The notes beneath the pieces are model-generated. The model made no database searches. It was given only the letters and a program-made list of their open reading frames with translations, and was not told the origin of the DNA. The position numbers and the translations under genes are program-made. Source: Haematospirillum jordaniae (GTDB taxonomy: Bacteria > Pseudomonadota > Alphaproteobacteria > Rhodospirillales > Rhodospirillaceae). Taken from it: DNA of 64,000 bases. Below are positions 1 through 9,001 of the stretch, one piece after another. The stretch is taken from NCBI RefSeq assembly GCF_001611975.1, contig NZ_CP014525.1:1294001-1358000 (forward strand), in the 5' to 3' direction. Position 1 is the stretch's first letter; each line of letters starts with the position of its first letter.

Positions 1-963
1 GTTGATGCCTGTAGCAACAACAGAAACGCGCATGGTGCCTTCCATGCTTGGATCAAAGCACGAACCGAAGATGATGTGCGCTTCACCTTCCACTTCGTCA
101 CGGATACGGTTTGCTGCTTCATCGACCTCGAACAGGGTCACGTCCATGCCGGTTGTGATGTTGATCAGAACACCCCGTGCCCCCTTCATGCAGGTATCTT
201 CCAGCAGGGGGTTGGCAATGGCGGCCTCGGCGGCGTCCAGTGCGCGCCGCTCCCCTGTGGCTTCGCCGGTTCCCATCATGGCACGCCCCATGTCGCTCAT
301 GACGGTGCGCACGTCGGCAAAGTCAAGGTTGATCAGGCCAGGCAGGATCATCAGGTCGGTGATGGAGCGCACGCCTTGGTGAAGAACGTTGTCTGCCATC
401 TTGAAGGCATCGGCAAAAGTGGTTTTCTCGTTGGCAACCCGGAACAGGTTCTGGTTCGGGATGATGATCAAAGTGTCAACGTACTGCGACAAGTCTTCGA
501 TACCGCTTTCGGCAAGACGCATGCGGTTAGCGCCTTCGAACTGGAACGGCTTGGTCACGACACCGACGGTCAGAATGCCCATCTCGCGGGCTACCCTGGC
601 AATCACGGGCGCGGCACCGGTTCCGGTCCCACCGCCCATACCGGCGGTGATGAACACCATGTTCGATCCCTGGATTTCTGCAGCGATCTGCTCGACGGTT
701 TCTTCGGCGGCGGCCCGTCCCACTTCCGGACGCGCACCGGCCCCTAGTCCTTGGGTCGTGGTTTCCCCCAGCTGGATGCGGCGGTTGGTCCGCGCCATGG
801 TCAGGGCTTGTGCATCCGTATTGGAAACGACAAAGTCAACACCTTGCAGATTGTCTGCAATCATGTTGTTGACCGCGTTGCCACCGGCACCACCAACACC
901 AACAACTGTGATGTGGGGTTTGAGCAGGGGCTCACCCTGTTGTGGAACAGTGAGGTTTATCAT
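1..963 (-). CDS. ftsZ: Cell division GTPase FtsZ (3' end outside window)
   Basis: Tubulin-like GTPase that polymerises into the Z ring at midcell. The 321 codons present begin MINLTVPQ at 963 and run off the left edge, so the C-terminal linker and conserved tail are missing. Visible landmarks are the N-terminal VVGVGGAGGNAVNNM nucleotide-binding segment, the GGGTGTGAAPV tubulin signature near residue 108, and NLDFADV. The ATG at 963 is chosen because GGAGG lies about 9 nt upstream. It is the last visible gene of the division and wall cluster, 179 bp after ftsA, far enough for a promoter of its own. The annotation is not in doubt. Confidence 0.98.
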   Translation of the reverse strand, partial: MINLTVPQQGEPLLKPHITVVGVGGAGGNAVNNMIADNLQGVDFVVSNTDAQALTMARTNRRIQLGETTTQGLGAGARPEVGRAAAEETVEQIAAEIQGSNMVFITAGMGGGTGTGAAPVIARVAREMGILTVGVVTKPFQFEGANRMRLAESGIEDLSQYVDTLIIIPNQNLFRVANEKTTFADAFKMADNVLHQGVRSITDLMILPGLINLDFADVRTVMSDMGRAMMGTGEATGERRALDAAEAAIANPLLEDTCMKGARGVLINITTGMDVTLFEVDEAANRIRDEVEGEAHIIFGSCFDPSMEGTMRVSVVATGIN

Positions 964-1142
964 ATCGTGGGCCTCCGGGCTTGATCGCTTCTGCTTCTGT
1001 TCAGTGCCTTTGACGAAAGTGCGGATGCGGTACTGATACCGTTCTTGATCCCGCTACATTATGTCAGGTTTCTGTTTTACGTATCTTGACATTCCTTGGT
1101 ACATAATCCTGAGCCACGTTGGAAGAGGTCCGGCGCTTTTTC

Positions 1143-2420
1143 CTAAATATTTTCTTTCAGCCATCCCAAAACACGACCGATCCCGCGACTGGGGCGCGCG
1201 TTTCTTTCGACCAATCCGGCCATGTCTGCGTCGGCGGGGGTGGTCCGGAATGCTTGGTCGCGTATGGCGTAACGCAGCAGTCCGGCACAGGCGGAAAATG
1301 CGGGACCAAGAGCGTTCTCGGGGACCCCGCGGATCCGTCGCGGCCGTCCAAGACGCACCTGTTTGTCAAGCACCAGCTCGGCCATTTCACGCAGTCCCTG
1401 CAACTGGCTTGCGCCACCTGTCAGCACGACCCGTCGACCTGCGGCATGCAGCATTCCTGCCGTGGACAGCCGTGCGCGGACCAGTTCAAATGTTTCCTCT
1501 ATCCGGGGTCTGATAATGCGGACCAGTTCCGAGCGCGGAATCTCTTGGGCGCCTGCGTCTTCGTCTTCGCCGACTTGAGGAACCTTCAGCAGTTCCCGTG
1601 CATCGGCCGGTGCGCTGTGAACCGTGCCCCAGACGGTTTTCAGGCGCTCTGCCATTCCGGCCGGTGTTGACAGTCCACGGGCGATGTCATTGGTGACATG
1701 ATTCCCGCCAACCGGTACGACATCGGCAAAGATAGGGTGTCCATCCAGAAATACAGAGATGCTTGTTGTCCCGCCGCCCATGTCGATGACGGTCACGCCC
1801 ATCTCTTTTTCGTCATCCACGGTGCAGGCCACAGCAGAAGCATGGGCACTTGCCGTGCGGCTTTCAATGCGCAGATGACAACGATCGATGACATTGGCCA
1901 GGTTACGCAGAGCACCGCCGCCTGCAGCAACCATGTGAATGCGCACGCCCAAGCGATCGCCATACATGCCGCGCGGATCAACAATACCGTCGGTTCCGTC
2001 AATCGTGTAACCCGTCGGGATGCAGTGGATCAGCTCCCGGTCGCCACCTTCGGCCAGAAGGAACTGGTGCCCCTGTTCCAGGATGCGGCGTACATCGTTG
2101 TCGCGGATGGCGTGACCGGCAACAGAGACCTCTGCATCCACGTTACGGCAGTGCAGGCCGCCACCGGTGACGTTGATGCAAATATCCCCCACGCGGACAC
2201 CGGCTGTTTGTTCGGCGGCATCAACCGCGGCGCGGACAGACTCTTCCAGCTGGGCCATATCTGCAACCTGTCCGTTGCGCATGCCGCGTGACCGGTGATG
2301 CCCCACGCCCAGCACCCGCAGGTCACCATTTTCATCCGCTGTTGCAACAAAGCAGGCAACTTTTGTCGTGCCCACGTCAAGAGCAGTAACAGGATCATTA
2401 CGTTGGCGGTTTCTTGCCAT
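1143..2420 (-). CDS. ftsA: Cell division protein FtsA
   Basis: Actin-like ATPase that anchors FtsZ filaments to the inner membrane and recruits later division proteins. The 425 residues show the actin-fold phosphate loops: ALDVGTTKVACFV near the N-terminus, VIDMGGGTTSISVF near residue 215 and VVLTGGASQLQGL near residue 330. The C-terminal VLGWLKENI fits the amphipathic membrane-targeting helix known for this family. It starts with ATG, with CGGAGA about 12 nt upstream. It lies between ftsQ and ftsZ in the same direction, the usual alphaproteobacterial ftsQAZ order. Confidence 0.97.
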   Translation of the reverse strand: MARNRQRNDPVTALDVGTTKVACFVATADENGDLRVLGVGHHRSRGMRNGQVADMAQLEESVRAAVDAAEQTAGVRVGDICINVTGGGLHCRNVDAEVSVAGHAIRDNDVRRILEQGHQFLLAEGGDRELIHCIPTGYTIDGTDGIVDPRGMYGDRLGVRIHMVAAGGGALRNLANVIDRCHLRIESRTASAHASAVACTVDDEKEMGVTVIDMGGGTTSISVFLDGHPIFADVVPVGGNHVTNDIARGLSTPAGMAERLKTVWGTVHSAPADARELLKVPQVGEDEDAGAQEIPRSELVRIIRPRIEETFELVRARLSTAGMLHAAGRRVVLTGGASQLQGLREMAELVLDKQVRLGRPRRIRGVPENALGPAFSACAGLLRYAIRDQAFRTTPADADMAGLVERNARPSRGIGRVLGWLKENI

Positions 2421-2481
2421 TATGTACTGTAGTCTCCGTGCACTCTGTTATGTATTTATCTGTTTTTTTATGTCAGTAACG

Positions 2482-3363
2482 TCAGGCATTCCGTGCCGGA
2501 CCGGCTGCAGGCAGTGTAGGGGGCTGGGTGCGCCCCTTGCCCGCAGGCGTGCTGCGTGTTTGCATTGTCGGTGCTGCACGTACGATCATACGGTCCAAGA
2601 CACGCAGATCGATCATTTCCAACCCACGTTCCAGAAGTTTCTGCTCACGGTCCATCGCTGCCAGTCGTGACAAGGCTGCGTTGGTATCAAATTCAGGCAG
2701 CTTGACTTCTGTGCCTCCCTCGCCGACAGCATCAATCCACAAGTCCCAGCGCCGGGATCCAACCCGGACCGCTGCCCGAACACGCTGCATGATATCGGGT
2801 TCTGCGGACAACAGGGTCAACAGGTCGCTGACAGCATCGGGTGCACCCCGACCGGCAATCAGGGGCAGGTGGCTGTATTCCGGCAACATGGGGCCGATGA
2901 CGCTGCCGTCCGCATCGACCATCCGGAAATCACTTCCGTTCTGCCACAGCGCAATGGGTGTTTTTTCCACCAATGTGATGTGGAGCTCATCAGGCAAGTG
3001 CCGTTCCACCGTTGCCAACCGAACCCATGGCAACTGTTCCAGTCGTGTCCGTACGGTTGATGGGTCCAGTTCCAGAAGTGGGGCGCCCCGCGGCAGGTCC
3101 ACGGCACCGAGCAGGTCATCCGGGTCTGTGCGCCCCCGTCCGGTTACGGTAATCTGGCGCAGCTTTATGCCGGCATCTGCGCTGATATCCATCAGGCCGT
3201 CCAGCGTTGCATCACGCAATATGTTTTGCGTCCATGCCATGGCACCGGACATCCAAGCCGCGATGACCAAGGCCGTGGTCATTGTACCTGCTGCCAGCAA
3301 CTTTCGGGCCCGGGTACCGGGTAGGGAGACCAGAAAGGGGACGGCCATGGTCATGTGTCGCAT
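2482..3363 (-). CDS. ftsQ: Cell division protein FtsQ
   Basis: Bitopic inner-membrane protein of the divisome (FtsQLB complex). Of 293 residues, a short cytoplasmic tail is followed by one hydrophobic segment (about residues 20-42), then a POTRA domain (RQITVTGRGRTDPDDLL) and the FtsQ domain with LPWVRLATVERHLPDELHI. The tail after about residue 260 is Pro/Thr-rich. Two starts compete: ATG at 3363 has GGAGAA 7-8 nt upstream, while ATG at 3354 would form an ATGA overlap with the ddlB stop, as seen for several neighbours. A TTG further upstream is less likely. The identity is secure and only the start is uncertain. Confidence 0.93.
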   Translation of the reverse strand: MRHMTMAVPFLVSLPGTRARKLLAAGTMTTALVIAAWMSGAMAWTQNILRDATLDGLMDISADAGIKLRQITVTGRGRTDPDDLLGAVDLPRGAPLLELDPSTVRTRLEQLPWVRLATVERHLPDELHITLVEKTPIALWQNGSDFRMVDADGSVIGPMLPEYSHLPLIAGRGAPDAVSDLLTLLSAEPDIMQRVRAAVRVGSRRWDLWIDAVGEGGTEVKLPEFDTNAALSRLAAMDREQKLLERGLEMIDLRVLDRMIVRAAPTMQTRSTPAGKGRTQPPTLPAAGPARNA

Positions 3364-4343
3364 TGCGCATTCTCCACCATCCAGGTGCAAAGGTCGGGAA
3401 ACGAAATCCCGGACAGGGCAGCCTGCTCTGGCACCAGTGATGTGGGTGTCATACCGGGTTGGGTATTGACCTCCAGAATCACCAGCCGTTTTCCATCATA
3501 CCTGAAATCCGCGCGCGATACGCCCCGGCATCCCAGGACATGATGGGCCACGACAGCAAGACGCTGCACTTCGGCGTATATATCGGCAGGTAGGTTGGCG
3601 GGCAAGGTATGCGCAGACCCACCGGCCGCGTACTTGGCATCGTAGTCATAGAAGCTGTGGCTGGTTGTGATTTCGGTCACTCCCAGGGCATGGTGCCCCA
3701 TCACGGCTGTTGTCAGTTCACGCCCGGGGATGAACTCTTCTGCCATGACGCGTTCGCCATAGGGCCAGTGGGTGGCAAAAGGCCGTGGGCTTTTTGTGTC
3801 GGTGATGATTGCGACACCGACCGATGAGCCTTCGTTGTGTGGTTTGACAACATAGGGCACCGGAATGGGGTCACCCGCGATCAAGTCCTCCCGCGTGACA
3901 ATCTTTTCCCGTGCGACGGCGATGCCGGCACTGGCACACAATTTCTTTGCCATTGGCTTGTCCATAGCCAGAGCACTGGCCATCAGACCCGAGTGGGTGT
4001 AGGGGACGCCAAGAACATTCAGCATGCCCTGGATGCAGCCATCCTCTCCGTAACGCCCATGCAGGGCATTGAACACAACATCCGGGCTGGTTTGTTCCAG
4101 ATGATGCAGCAAGGCCCCGACATTGCGTGAGACATCCACCGCCTGCACGGCATAACCAACACTTTCCAAGGCCCTGACAGCGGCAGCTCCCGAGCTGAGA
4201 GAAACCTCCCGCTCTGCGGAGAACCCCCCCATCAGGACAGTCACCTTCCTGTGGCGCCGGTTTGCGCGCAGCCGTGTCATCTCTTCGACGGCTGCAGCAT
4301 TAACAGGTTGTGCGGCTGTTGTGCGGGTGAAGTCCAGGTTCAT
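3351..4343 (-). CDS. ddlB: D-alanine--D-alanine ligase
   Basis: ATP-grasp ligase that joins two D-alanines for the peptidoglycan stem peptide, in the cytoplasm. About 330 residues. The N-terminal VTVLMGGFSAEREVSLSSG, the segment PYVVKPHNEGSSVGVAII, and the C-terminal LEVNTQPGMTPTSLVPEQA (metal and substrate loop) are typical. The ATG at 4343 is preferred because it overlaps the murB stop as ATGA; an in-frame start 18 codons upstream adds an unconserved stretch. It sits between murB and ftsQ in the wall cluster. Confidence 0.96.
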   Translation of the reverse strand: MNLDFTRTTAAQPVNAAAVEEMTRLRANRRHRKVTVLMGGFSAEREVSLSSGAAAVRALESVGYAVQAVDVSRNVGALLHHLEQTSPDVVFNALHGRYGEDGCIQGMLNVLGVPYTHSGLMASALAMDKPMAKKLCASAGIAVAREKIVTREDLIAGDPIPVPYVVKPHNEGSSVGVAIITDTKSPRPFATHWPYGERVMAEEFIPGRELTTAVMGHHALGVTEITTSHSFYDYDAKYAAGGSAHTLPANLPADIYAEVQRLAVVAHHVLGCRGVSRADFRYDGKRLVILEVNTQPGMTPTSLVPEQAALSGISFPDLCTWMVENAQCDT

Positions 4344-5314
4344 GATCTGTCTCCGGCAGGCGTCCGTTTTTCGACCCCGATACGACGAATTTCCCAACGC
4401 AGTTCCACACCGAACTGGATCCAGACCTTATGCCGGACAATGTCCCCCAGTTCTTCGAGATCACGTGCCGTGGCACTGCCGGTATTGATCAGGAAATTGC
4501 AGTGTTTCTCCGAGACCTGCGCCCCGCCATGGCGCAAGCCACGGCATCCGGCGCGATCAATCAGCTCCCACGCCTTGTGGCCGTCCGGGTTGGCAAATGT
4601 GGAGCCGCCGGTTCGGGTCCGGACTGGCTGTGTGTCTTCGCGGGATTGCGCGATCTCATCCATCCGTGACTGGATGGCCTGGCTGGAGCCCGCTATCCCC
4701 CGGAGTGTGGCATGGGTAAAGATCCAGGTATCTGGAACCGCGCAGTGGCGATAGGACAGTCCCATGGCCTCCCGGTCTAGGGTATGAGAGCGCCCGCTGC
4801 GGTCGATGGCGGTGGCGGACAGCAGGATATCGGCTATTTCACATCCATAGGCCCCGGCATTCATGCGCAGGGCACCGCCAAGGGTTCCGGGGATGCCACT
4901 CAGGAATTCCAGACCAGACAAACCCTGTGCTGCTGCAAAGCGGGCAACATGAATATCCATGGCGGCTGCACCGGCCTGCAGGATGTGCTCTTCGCTGGAT
5001 ACGACAGCGGAAAATCCCCGTCCCAACCGGATGGTGACCCCCGGAATGCCACCATCCCGTACAAGAAGATTGGAGCCGACACCGATAACGGTGACGGGAA
5101 TATCGTCTGGCAGCACGGACAGGAAATGCGCTAGATCCGCATCATCCTCAGGCTTGAAAACAATATCGGCCAAGCCACCAACCTGGAACCATGTAACCCG
5201 CGACAGATCGTAATCGGCACGAAGCTGTCCGCGAACCCCGTCCATCAGGGGGCGCAGGCGCTCCAGCAGATGTGTTCCGGCTGTTCGGGTCATGGTTCGG
5301 GTGCTTTCCGTCAT
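4340..5314 (-). CDS. murB: UDP-N-acetylenolpyruvoylglucosamine reductase MurB
   Basis: FAD/NADPH enzyme that reduces UDP-GlcNAc-enolpyruvate to UDP-MurNAc. The 324 residues carry the FAD-binding VTVIGVGSNLLVRDGG (about residue 76), the SGIPGTLGGALRMNAGAYG block and GGSTFANPDGHKAWELID. Length and lack of an extra insert fit the shorter type II MurB class. Its ATG overlaps the murC stop by one base (TGATG), so coupled translation is likely. Confidence 0.97.
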   Translation of the reverse strand: MTESTRTMTRTAGTHLLERLRPLMDGVRGQLRADYDLSRVTWFQVGGLADIVFKPEDDADLAHFLSVLPDDIPVTVIGVGSNLLVRDGGIPGVTIRLGRGFSAVVSSEEHILQAGAAAMDIHVARFAAAQGLSGLEFLSGIPGTLGGALRMNAGAYGCEIADILLSATAIDRSGRSHTLDREAMGLSYRHCAVPDTWIFTHATLRGIAGSSQAIQSRMDEIAQSREDTQPVRTRTGGSTFANPDGHKAWELIDRAGCRGLRHGGAQVSEKHCNFLINTGSATARDLEELGDIVRHKVWIQFGVELRWEIRRIGVEKRTPAGDRS

Positions 5315-6744
5315 CAGGCTGTTACTTTCCCGGCCGAAGTTGACAGGGCATCAAGGTCACGGGGCAAAGTCTGTGCCCATGCTGTGATATTGCCGGCCCC
5401 AAGGCATACAACAAGATCGCCCGGTGCGGTCAGGGACTTGACCAGCGATGCCAGATGTTCTGGTCCCTCAAGGGTATGGACGCTGCGGTGTCCGTGATCG
5501 CGCAGGCCGTTGACCAAGGCCATGCGGTCAAAGCCTTCGATGGGTGCCTCTCCGGCTGCATAGACGTCGGCAACAATGACTTCCTCTGCTTCATTGAAAC
5601 AGGTGCAGAATCCTTCGAACAAGTCCCTCAGGCGTGAATAGCGATGTGGTTGCACCACAGCAATCACGCGTCCACGTGTTGCCTGGCGGGCGGCTTTCAG
5701 AACGGCAGAAATTTCCACTGGATGGTGTCCGTAGTCGTCGATGACTGTGACCCCGTCACTTTCGCCTGTACGCGTGAACCGGCGTTTGACGCCACCGAAT
5801 GCAGCCAAGGCCCGGCGTATGACGTCATCCGTCAGCCCCATGCGCACCCCGACCGCAACGGTTGCCAAGGCATTTTGCACATTGTGGTCCCCGAACATGG
5901 GAAGGCGGATATTTTCGATCGTACGGGATGCCTGCGGATCGCCATTTCGCACCACGGCATCAAAGCGGGCCCCGTTGACACTACCCTCAACATTGATCCC
6001 CTGTATCTCTGCCTGTGGGCTGAAGCCATAGGTTACAATGCGCCGGTCTGCCACCCGGGCAATCAGGGTCTGCACCTCTGGATGATCAATGCACAGGGCG
6101 GCAAAGCCATAAAACGGGATATTGGTGACAAAGGTGTGGAACGCGTCCTGAAGCCGTTCGAAGCGGCCATAGTGGTCCATATGCTCAGGGTCGATGTTGG
6201 TCACCACGCAAATCGTGGCTGGCAGCTTGGTAAAAGTGCCGTCAGACTCATCAGCCTCTACAACCATCCAGTCACCTGTGCCCAAGCGGGCATTCGTGCC
6301 CCAGACATTGATAATACCGCCATTGATCACGGTTGGATCCATGGCGGCTGTGTCCAGCAAGGCGGCAATCAGGCTGGTGGTTGTGGTTTTGCCGTGTGTG
6401 CCGCCAACAGCAATGGCCCACTTCAGGCGCATCAGTTCGGCCAGCATTTCAGCGCGGCGTACGATTGGAAGATGGCGTGCGCGGGCGGCTTCGATTTCCG
6501 GATTGGCAGGCTGGATCGCCGAAGATACAACAACAACCTTTGCGTCGCCCAAGTTTGCAGCATCGTGACCGATGGAAATCGGGATATTCATCGCCCGTAG
6601 TCTTTGGACGTTTGCATTCTCGGCAACATCCGATCCCTGAACAGCGTATCCCAGATTATGCATGATCTCGGCAATACCGGACATACCGATGCCGCCGATG
6701 CCGGTGAAGTGTAGGGGGCCAATATCAAGGGGAATCGCACGCAT
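5314..6744 (-). CDS. murC: UDP-N-acetylmuramate--L-alanine ligase MurC
   Basis: First Mur ligase; adds L-Ala to UDP-MurNAc using ATP. With the ATG at 6744 the product is 476 residues and opens MRAIPLDIGPLHFTGIGG, the Rossmann start of the family. The P-loop GGTHGKTTTTSL lies near residue 112, the Mur ligase signature DDYGHHPVEI near residue 346, and the end contains LGAGNITAW. The longer in-frame reading upstream would run into murG and has no family similarity. It lies 2 bp after the murG stop. Confidence 0.97.
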   Translation of the reverse strand: MRAIPLDIGPLHFTGIGGIGMSGIAEIMHNLGYAVQGSDVAENANVQRLRAMNIPISIGHDAANLGDAKVVVVSSAIQPANPEIEAARARHLPIVRRAEMLAELMRLKWAIAVGGTHGKTTTTSLIAALLDTAAMDPTVINGGIINVWGTNARLGTGDWMVVEADESDGTFTKLPATICVVTNIDPEHMDHYGRFERLQDAFHTFVTNIPFYGFAALCIDHPEVQTLIARVADRRIVTYGFSPQAEIQGINVEGSVNGARFDAVVRNGDPQASRTIENIRLPMFGDHNVQNALATVAVGVRMGLTDDVIRRALAAFGGVKRRFTRTGESDGVTVIDDYGHHPVEISAVLKAARQATRGRVIAVVQPHRYSRLRDLFEGFCTCFNEAEEVIVADVYAAGEAPIEGFDRMALVNGLRDHGHRSVHTLEGPEHLASLVKSLTAPGDLVVCLGAGNITAWAQTLPRDLDALSTSAGKVTA

Positions 6745-6746
6745 GG

Positions 6747-7865
6747 TCAGGCAGTCTCCGGGGTACAGGCAAGGTTCTCGACCGCATCGCCTAGGCGGAC
6801 AGCCGCATCCGGTATGGACCACGCGCCGGCGTGCCGTGCCATGGCAACCAGATGCTCGGGAGCGGACAGAAGATGCACAAGGGTATGGGTCAGGGTCGAG
6901 GGTGTAAAGGAATCTTGGGATATGACCATCGTGCCACCGGCAGCTTCCACGGCCCGTGCATTTGCCGTTTGGTGATCATCGGCGGCCGCGCCATAGGGTA
7001 TCAGAACAGAAGGCCGGCCGGCGACGGTTACCTCGGCAACGGTCGAGGCCCCGGCGCGTGCGATCAGCAGGTGTGCGCGTGCCAGACGTTCAGGCACATC
7101 ATCGAAGAAGGCGTTGACCGTTGCCGCAATGCCGGCACGGTCATAGTCATGGCGGGCACGCTCCAGATCTTCAGGCCTTGCCTGATGGCTGATGGTAACG
7201 CGTGTGCGTATGGCATCGGGCAAGGCGGCAAGGGCTGCGGGAACAACATCGGTCAGGATGCGGGCTCCCTGGCTGCCGCCCAGGACCAGAAGTTCAACGG
7301 GGCCATCGGGGCCCGGTGGTATGTAGGGGGTTCCTGCAATATTGTGTATGCCACTCCGGACCGGCATGCCAACACGGATCGCCGGAACCTGTGGCGGGAG
7401 GAAGCGGATCGCATCATAAACAGTGGCAACAGCCTGAACTCGTTTTGCAAAAAGGCGATTGGCCCGTCCCAGAACGGCATTCTGCTCGTGAATCAGGACC
7501 GGGATACCAAGCAGTGTGCCTGCAGCGATGGCCGGAACCGATGCATAGCCGCCAAATCCGACAATGGCCTTGGGGCGTATTTGCCGCAGGATGCGCCGGG
7601 CTTGCCAGGTTCCACGCAGCAGAGCCGCAAGGGCGGCAATGCGGGCCAAGGGGCTTTGCCCCAGAACCTGGGCCGATGACACCCCAAATGTTTCGACCTG
7701 CCCCAGAGTTCCGCCATAGGCGCGTCCGCGTTGGTCGGTGATCAAGCTCAGGGACCAACCCCGCTTTGACAGTTCTGCAGCCAGCGCCTCGGCTGGGAAC
7801 ACGTGTCCGCCTGTTCCCCCGGCCGCAAGCACAATGCGCCCACGGGGTGTCACCTGTCCATTCAT
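6747..7865 (-). CDS. murG: MurG, lipid II synthase (GlcNAc transferase)
   Basis: Peripheral membrane glycosyltransferase (GT28) that adds GlcNAc to lipid I, giving lipid II. The 372-residue product starts MNGQVTPRGRIVLAAGGTGGHVFPA with the G-loop, and carries LLVLGGSQGARIL in mid-protein and the donor-binding AEVTVAGRPSVLIPYGAAADDHQ region. The ATG at 7865 overlaps the ftsW stop as ATGA, which decides the start over a longer in-frame reading within ftsW. Confidence 0.97.
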   Translation of the reverse strand: MNGQVTPRGRIVLAAGGTGGHVFPAEALAAELSKRGWSLSLITDQRGRAYGGTLGQVETFGVSSAQVLGQSPLARIAALAALLRGTWQARRILRQIRPKAIVGFGGYASVPAIAAGTLLGIPVLIHEQNAVLGRANRLFAKRVQAVATVYDAIRFLPPQVPAIRVGMPVRSGIHNIAGTPYIPPGPDGPVELLVLGGSQGARILTDVVPAALAALPDAIRTRVTISHQARPEDLERARHDYDRAGIAATVNAFFDDVPERLARAHLLIARAGASTVAEVTVAGRPSVLIPYGAAADDHQTANARAVEAAGGTMVISQDSFTPSTLTHTLVHLLSAPEHLVAMARHAGAWSIPDAAVRLGDAVENLACTPETA

Positions 7866-9001
7866 GGGAGTGTTCCCCCCGGGCCAAGCGCAAGATGACG
7901 CCGGGTGAGTGCCAAGACCATCCCCATCCCCAGGGCCAATCCCAGCATGGAAGACCCCCCGTAGGACACAAAAGGCATGGTCATCCCTTTTGTTGGCATC
8001 ATATGCAGGCTGGAAGCCATGTTGATGATGGCCTGAAGCCCAAACTGAACGGCCAGTCCGCCAACAGAGATCAGGACAAAGAGGCTGTTGCCCTGCAGGG
8101 TTCGGCTCATGGCCCGCAGGACAAGAACCGCGAACAGCCCCACGATCAACAGGCACAACAGAACCCCGAATTCCTCCCCGGCAACGGCAAAGATAAAGTC
8201 AGTATGGGAATCCGGAAGCTGCTCCTTGACCCGTCCTTCCCCGGGGCCACGGCCAAAAATACCGCCGTTGCGAAATGCCTGAAGTGCTTTTTCGATCTGG
8301 TAGGTATCTCCGCCGTCCGGATTCAGGAACCGGTCAACGCGGCTTTGCACGTGCGGGAAGATCAAATAGGCCCCTGCCGCCCCGCCAAGACTGACAGCAA
8401 CCAGCAGGAAAACCCAGAACAAGGATAGACCGGCCAAGAAGAACTGTGTGCTCCACATGGCGGTGACAACCATTGCCTGCCCGAAATCAGGCTGGATCAG
8501 CAGCAGGCCGACAACAACAAGGAACAGGGCACTGGCAACCCGGAACCCGGGAAACGCTTCGGATGTTCGGCCTTCGGCAAACATCCACCCGGCAACGATG
8601 GCAAAAGTTGGCTTGAGAAACTCGGACGGCTGGATCGACAGGCCACCCAGATGGATCCAGCGTGTTGCGCCCTTGATTTCTACCCCGCTGAATGGCGCTA
8701 CAATCATCAGGGTCACCGATGCCAGAAAGCCCGCCAAGGCCACACGACGGATCCAGCGTGGCGAAAGCAGCGACACCGCAAACATAAGGCCTACGGCCAA
8801 GGGAAGGAATATAAACTGGCGCCGGACAAAGTGGAACGGTTCGGCATGGATGCGCCCCGCAGCAGCCGGTCCGGCCGCCATCAGCAGGATAGCCCCGATG
8901 ATGACCAGCAGCAGCGTAACCGTTAACAAAACCCTGTCCACGGTCCACCACCAACGGCCGATAATCGATGTGTCGGTACGGGTGAACTGAAGAAGGGTCA
9001 T
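7862..9001 (-). CDS. ftsW: FtsW, SEDS-family septal peptidoglycan polymerase
   Basis: Multi-spanning SEDS glycosyltransferase that polymerises lipid II at the septum with its partner FtsI. The 379 residues form about ten membrane segments. Conserved SEDS features are IHLGGLSIQPSEFLK around residue 130, the loop DSHTDFIFAVAGEEFG, and GMTMPFVSYGGSSML near residue 345. It overlaps murD (upstream) and murG (downstream) by ATGA. Confidence 0.97.
   Translation of the reverse strand: MTLLQFTRTDTSIIGRWWWTVDRVLLTVTLLLVIIGAILLMAAGPAAAGRIHAEPFHFVRRQFIFLPLAVGLMFAVSLLSPRWIRRVALAGFLASVTLMIVAPFSGVEIKGATRWIHLGGLSIQPSEFLKPTFAIVAGWMFAEGRTSEAFPGFRVASALFLVVVGLLLIQPDFGQAMVVTAMWSTQFFLAGLSLFWVFLLVAVSLGGAAGAYLIFPHVQSRVDRFLNPDGGDTYQIEKALQAFRNGGIFGRGPGEGRVKEQLPDSHTDFIFAVAGEEFGVLLCLLIVGLFAVLVLRAMSRTLQGNSLFVLISVGGLAVQFGLQAIINMASSLHMMPTKGMTMPFVSYGGSSMLGLALGMGMVLALTRRHLALGPGGTLP

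Noticed and set aside
5644..6600. 318-codon open frame on the + strand opposite murC
   Set aside because: It has no recognisable domain, and murC on the other strand is unmistakable. Long antisense frames are common in GC-rich DNA.
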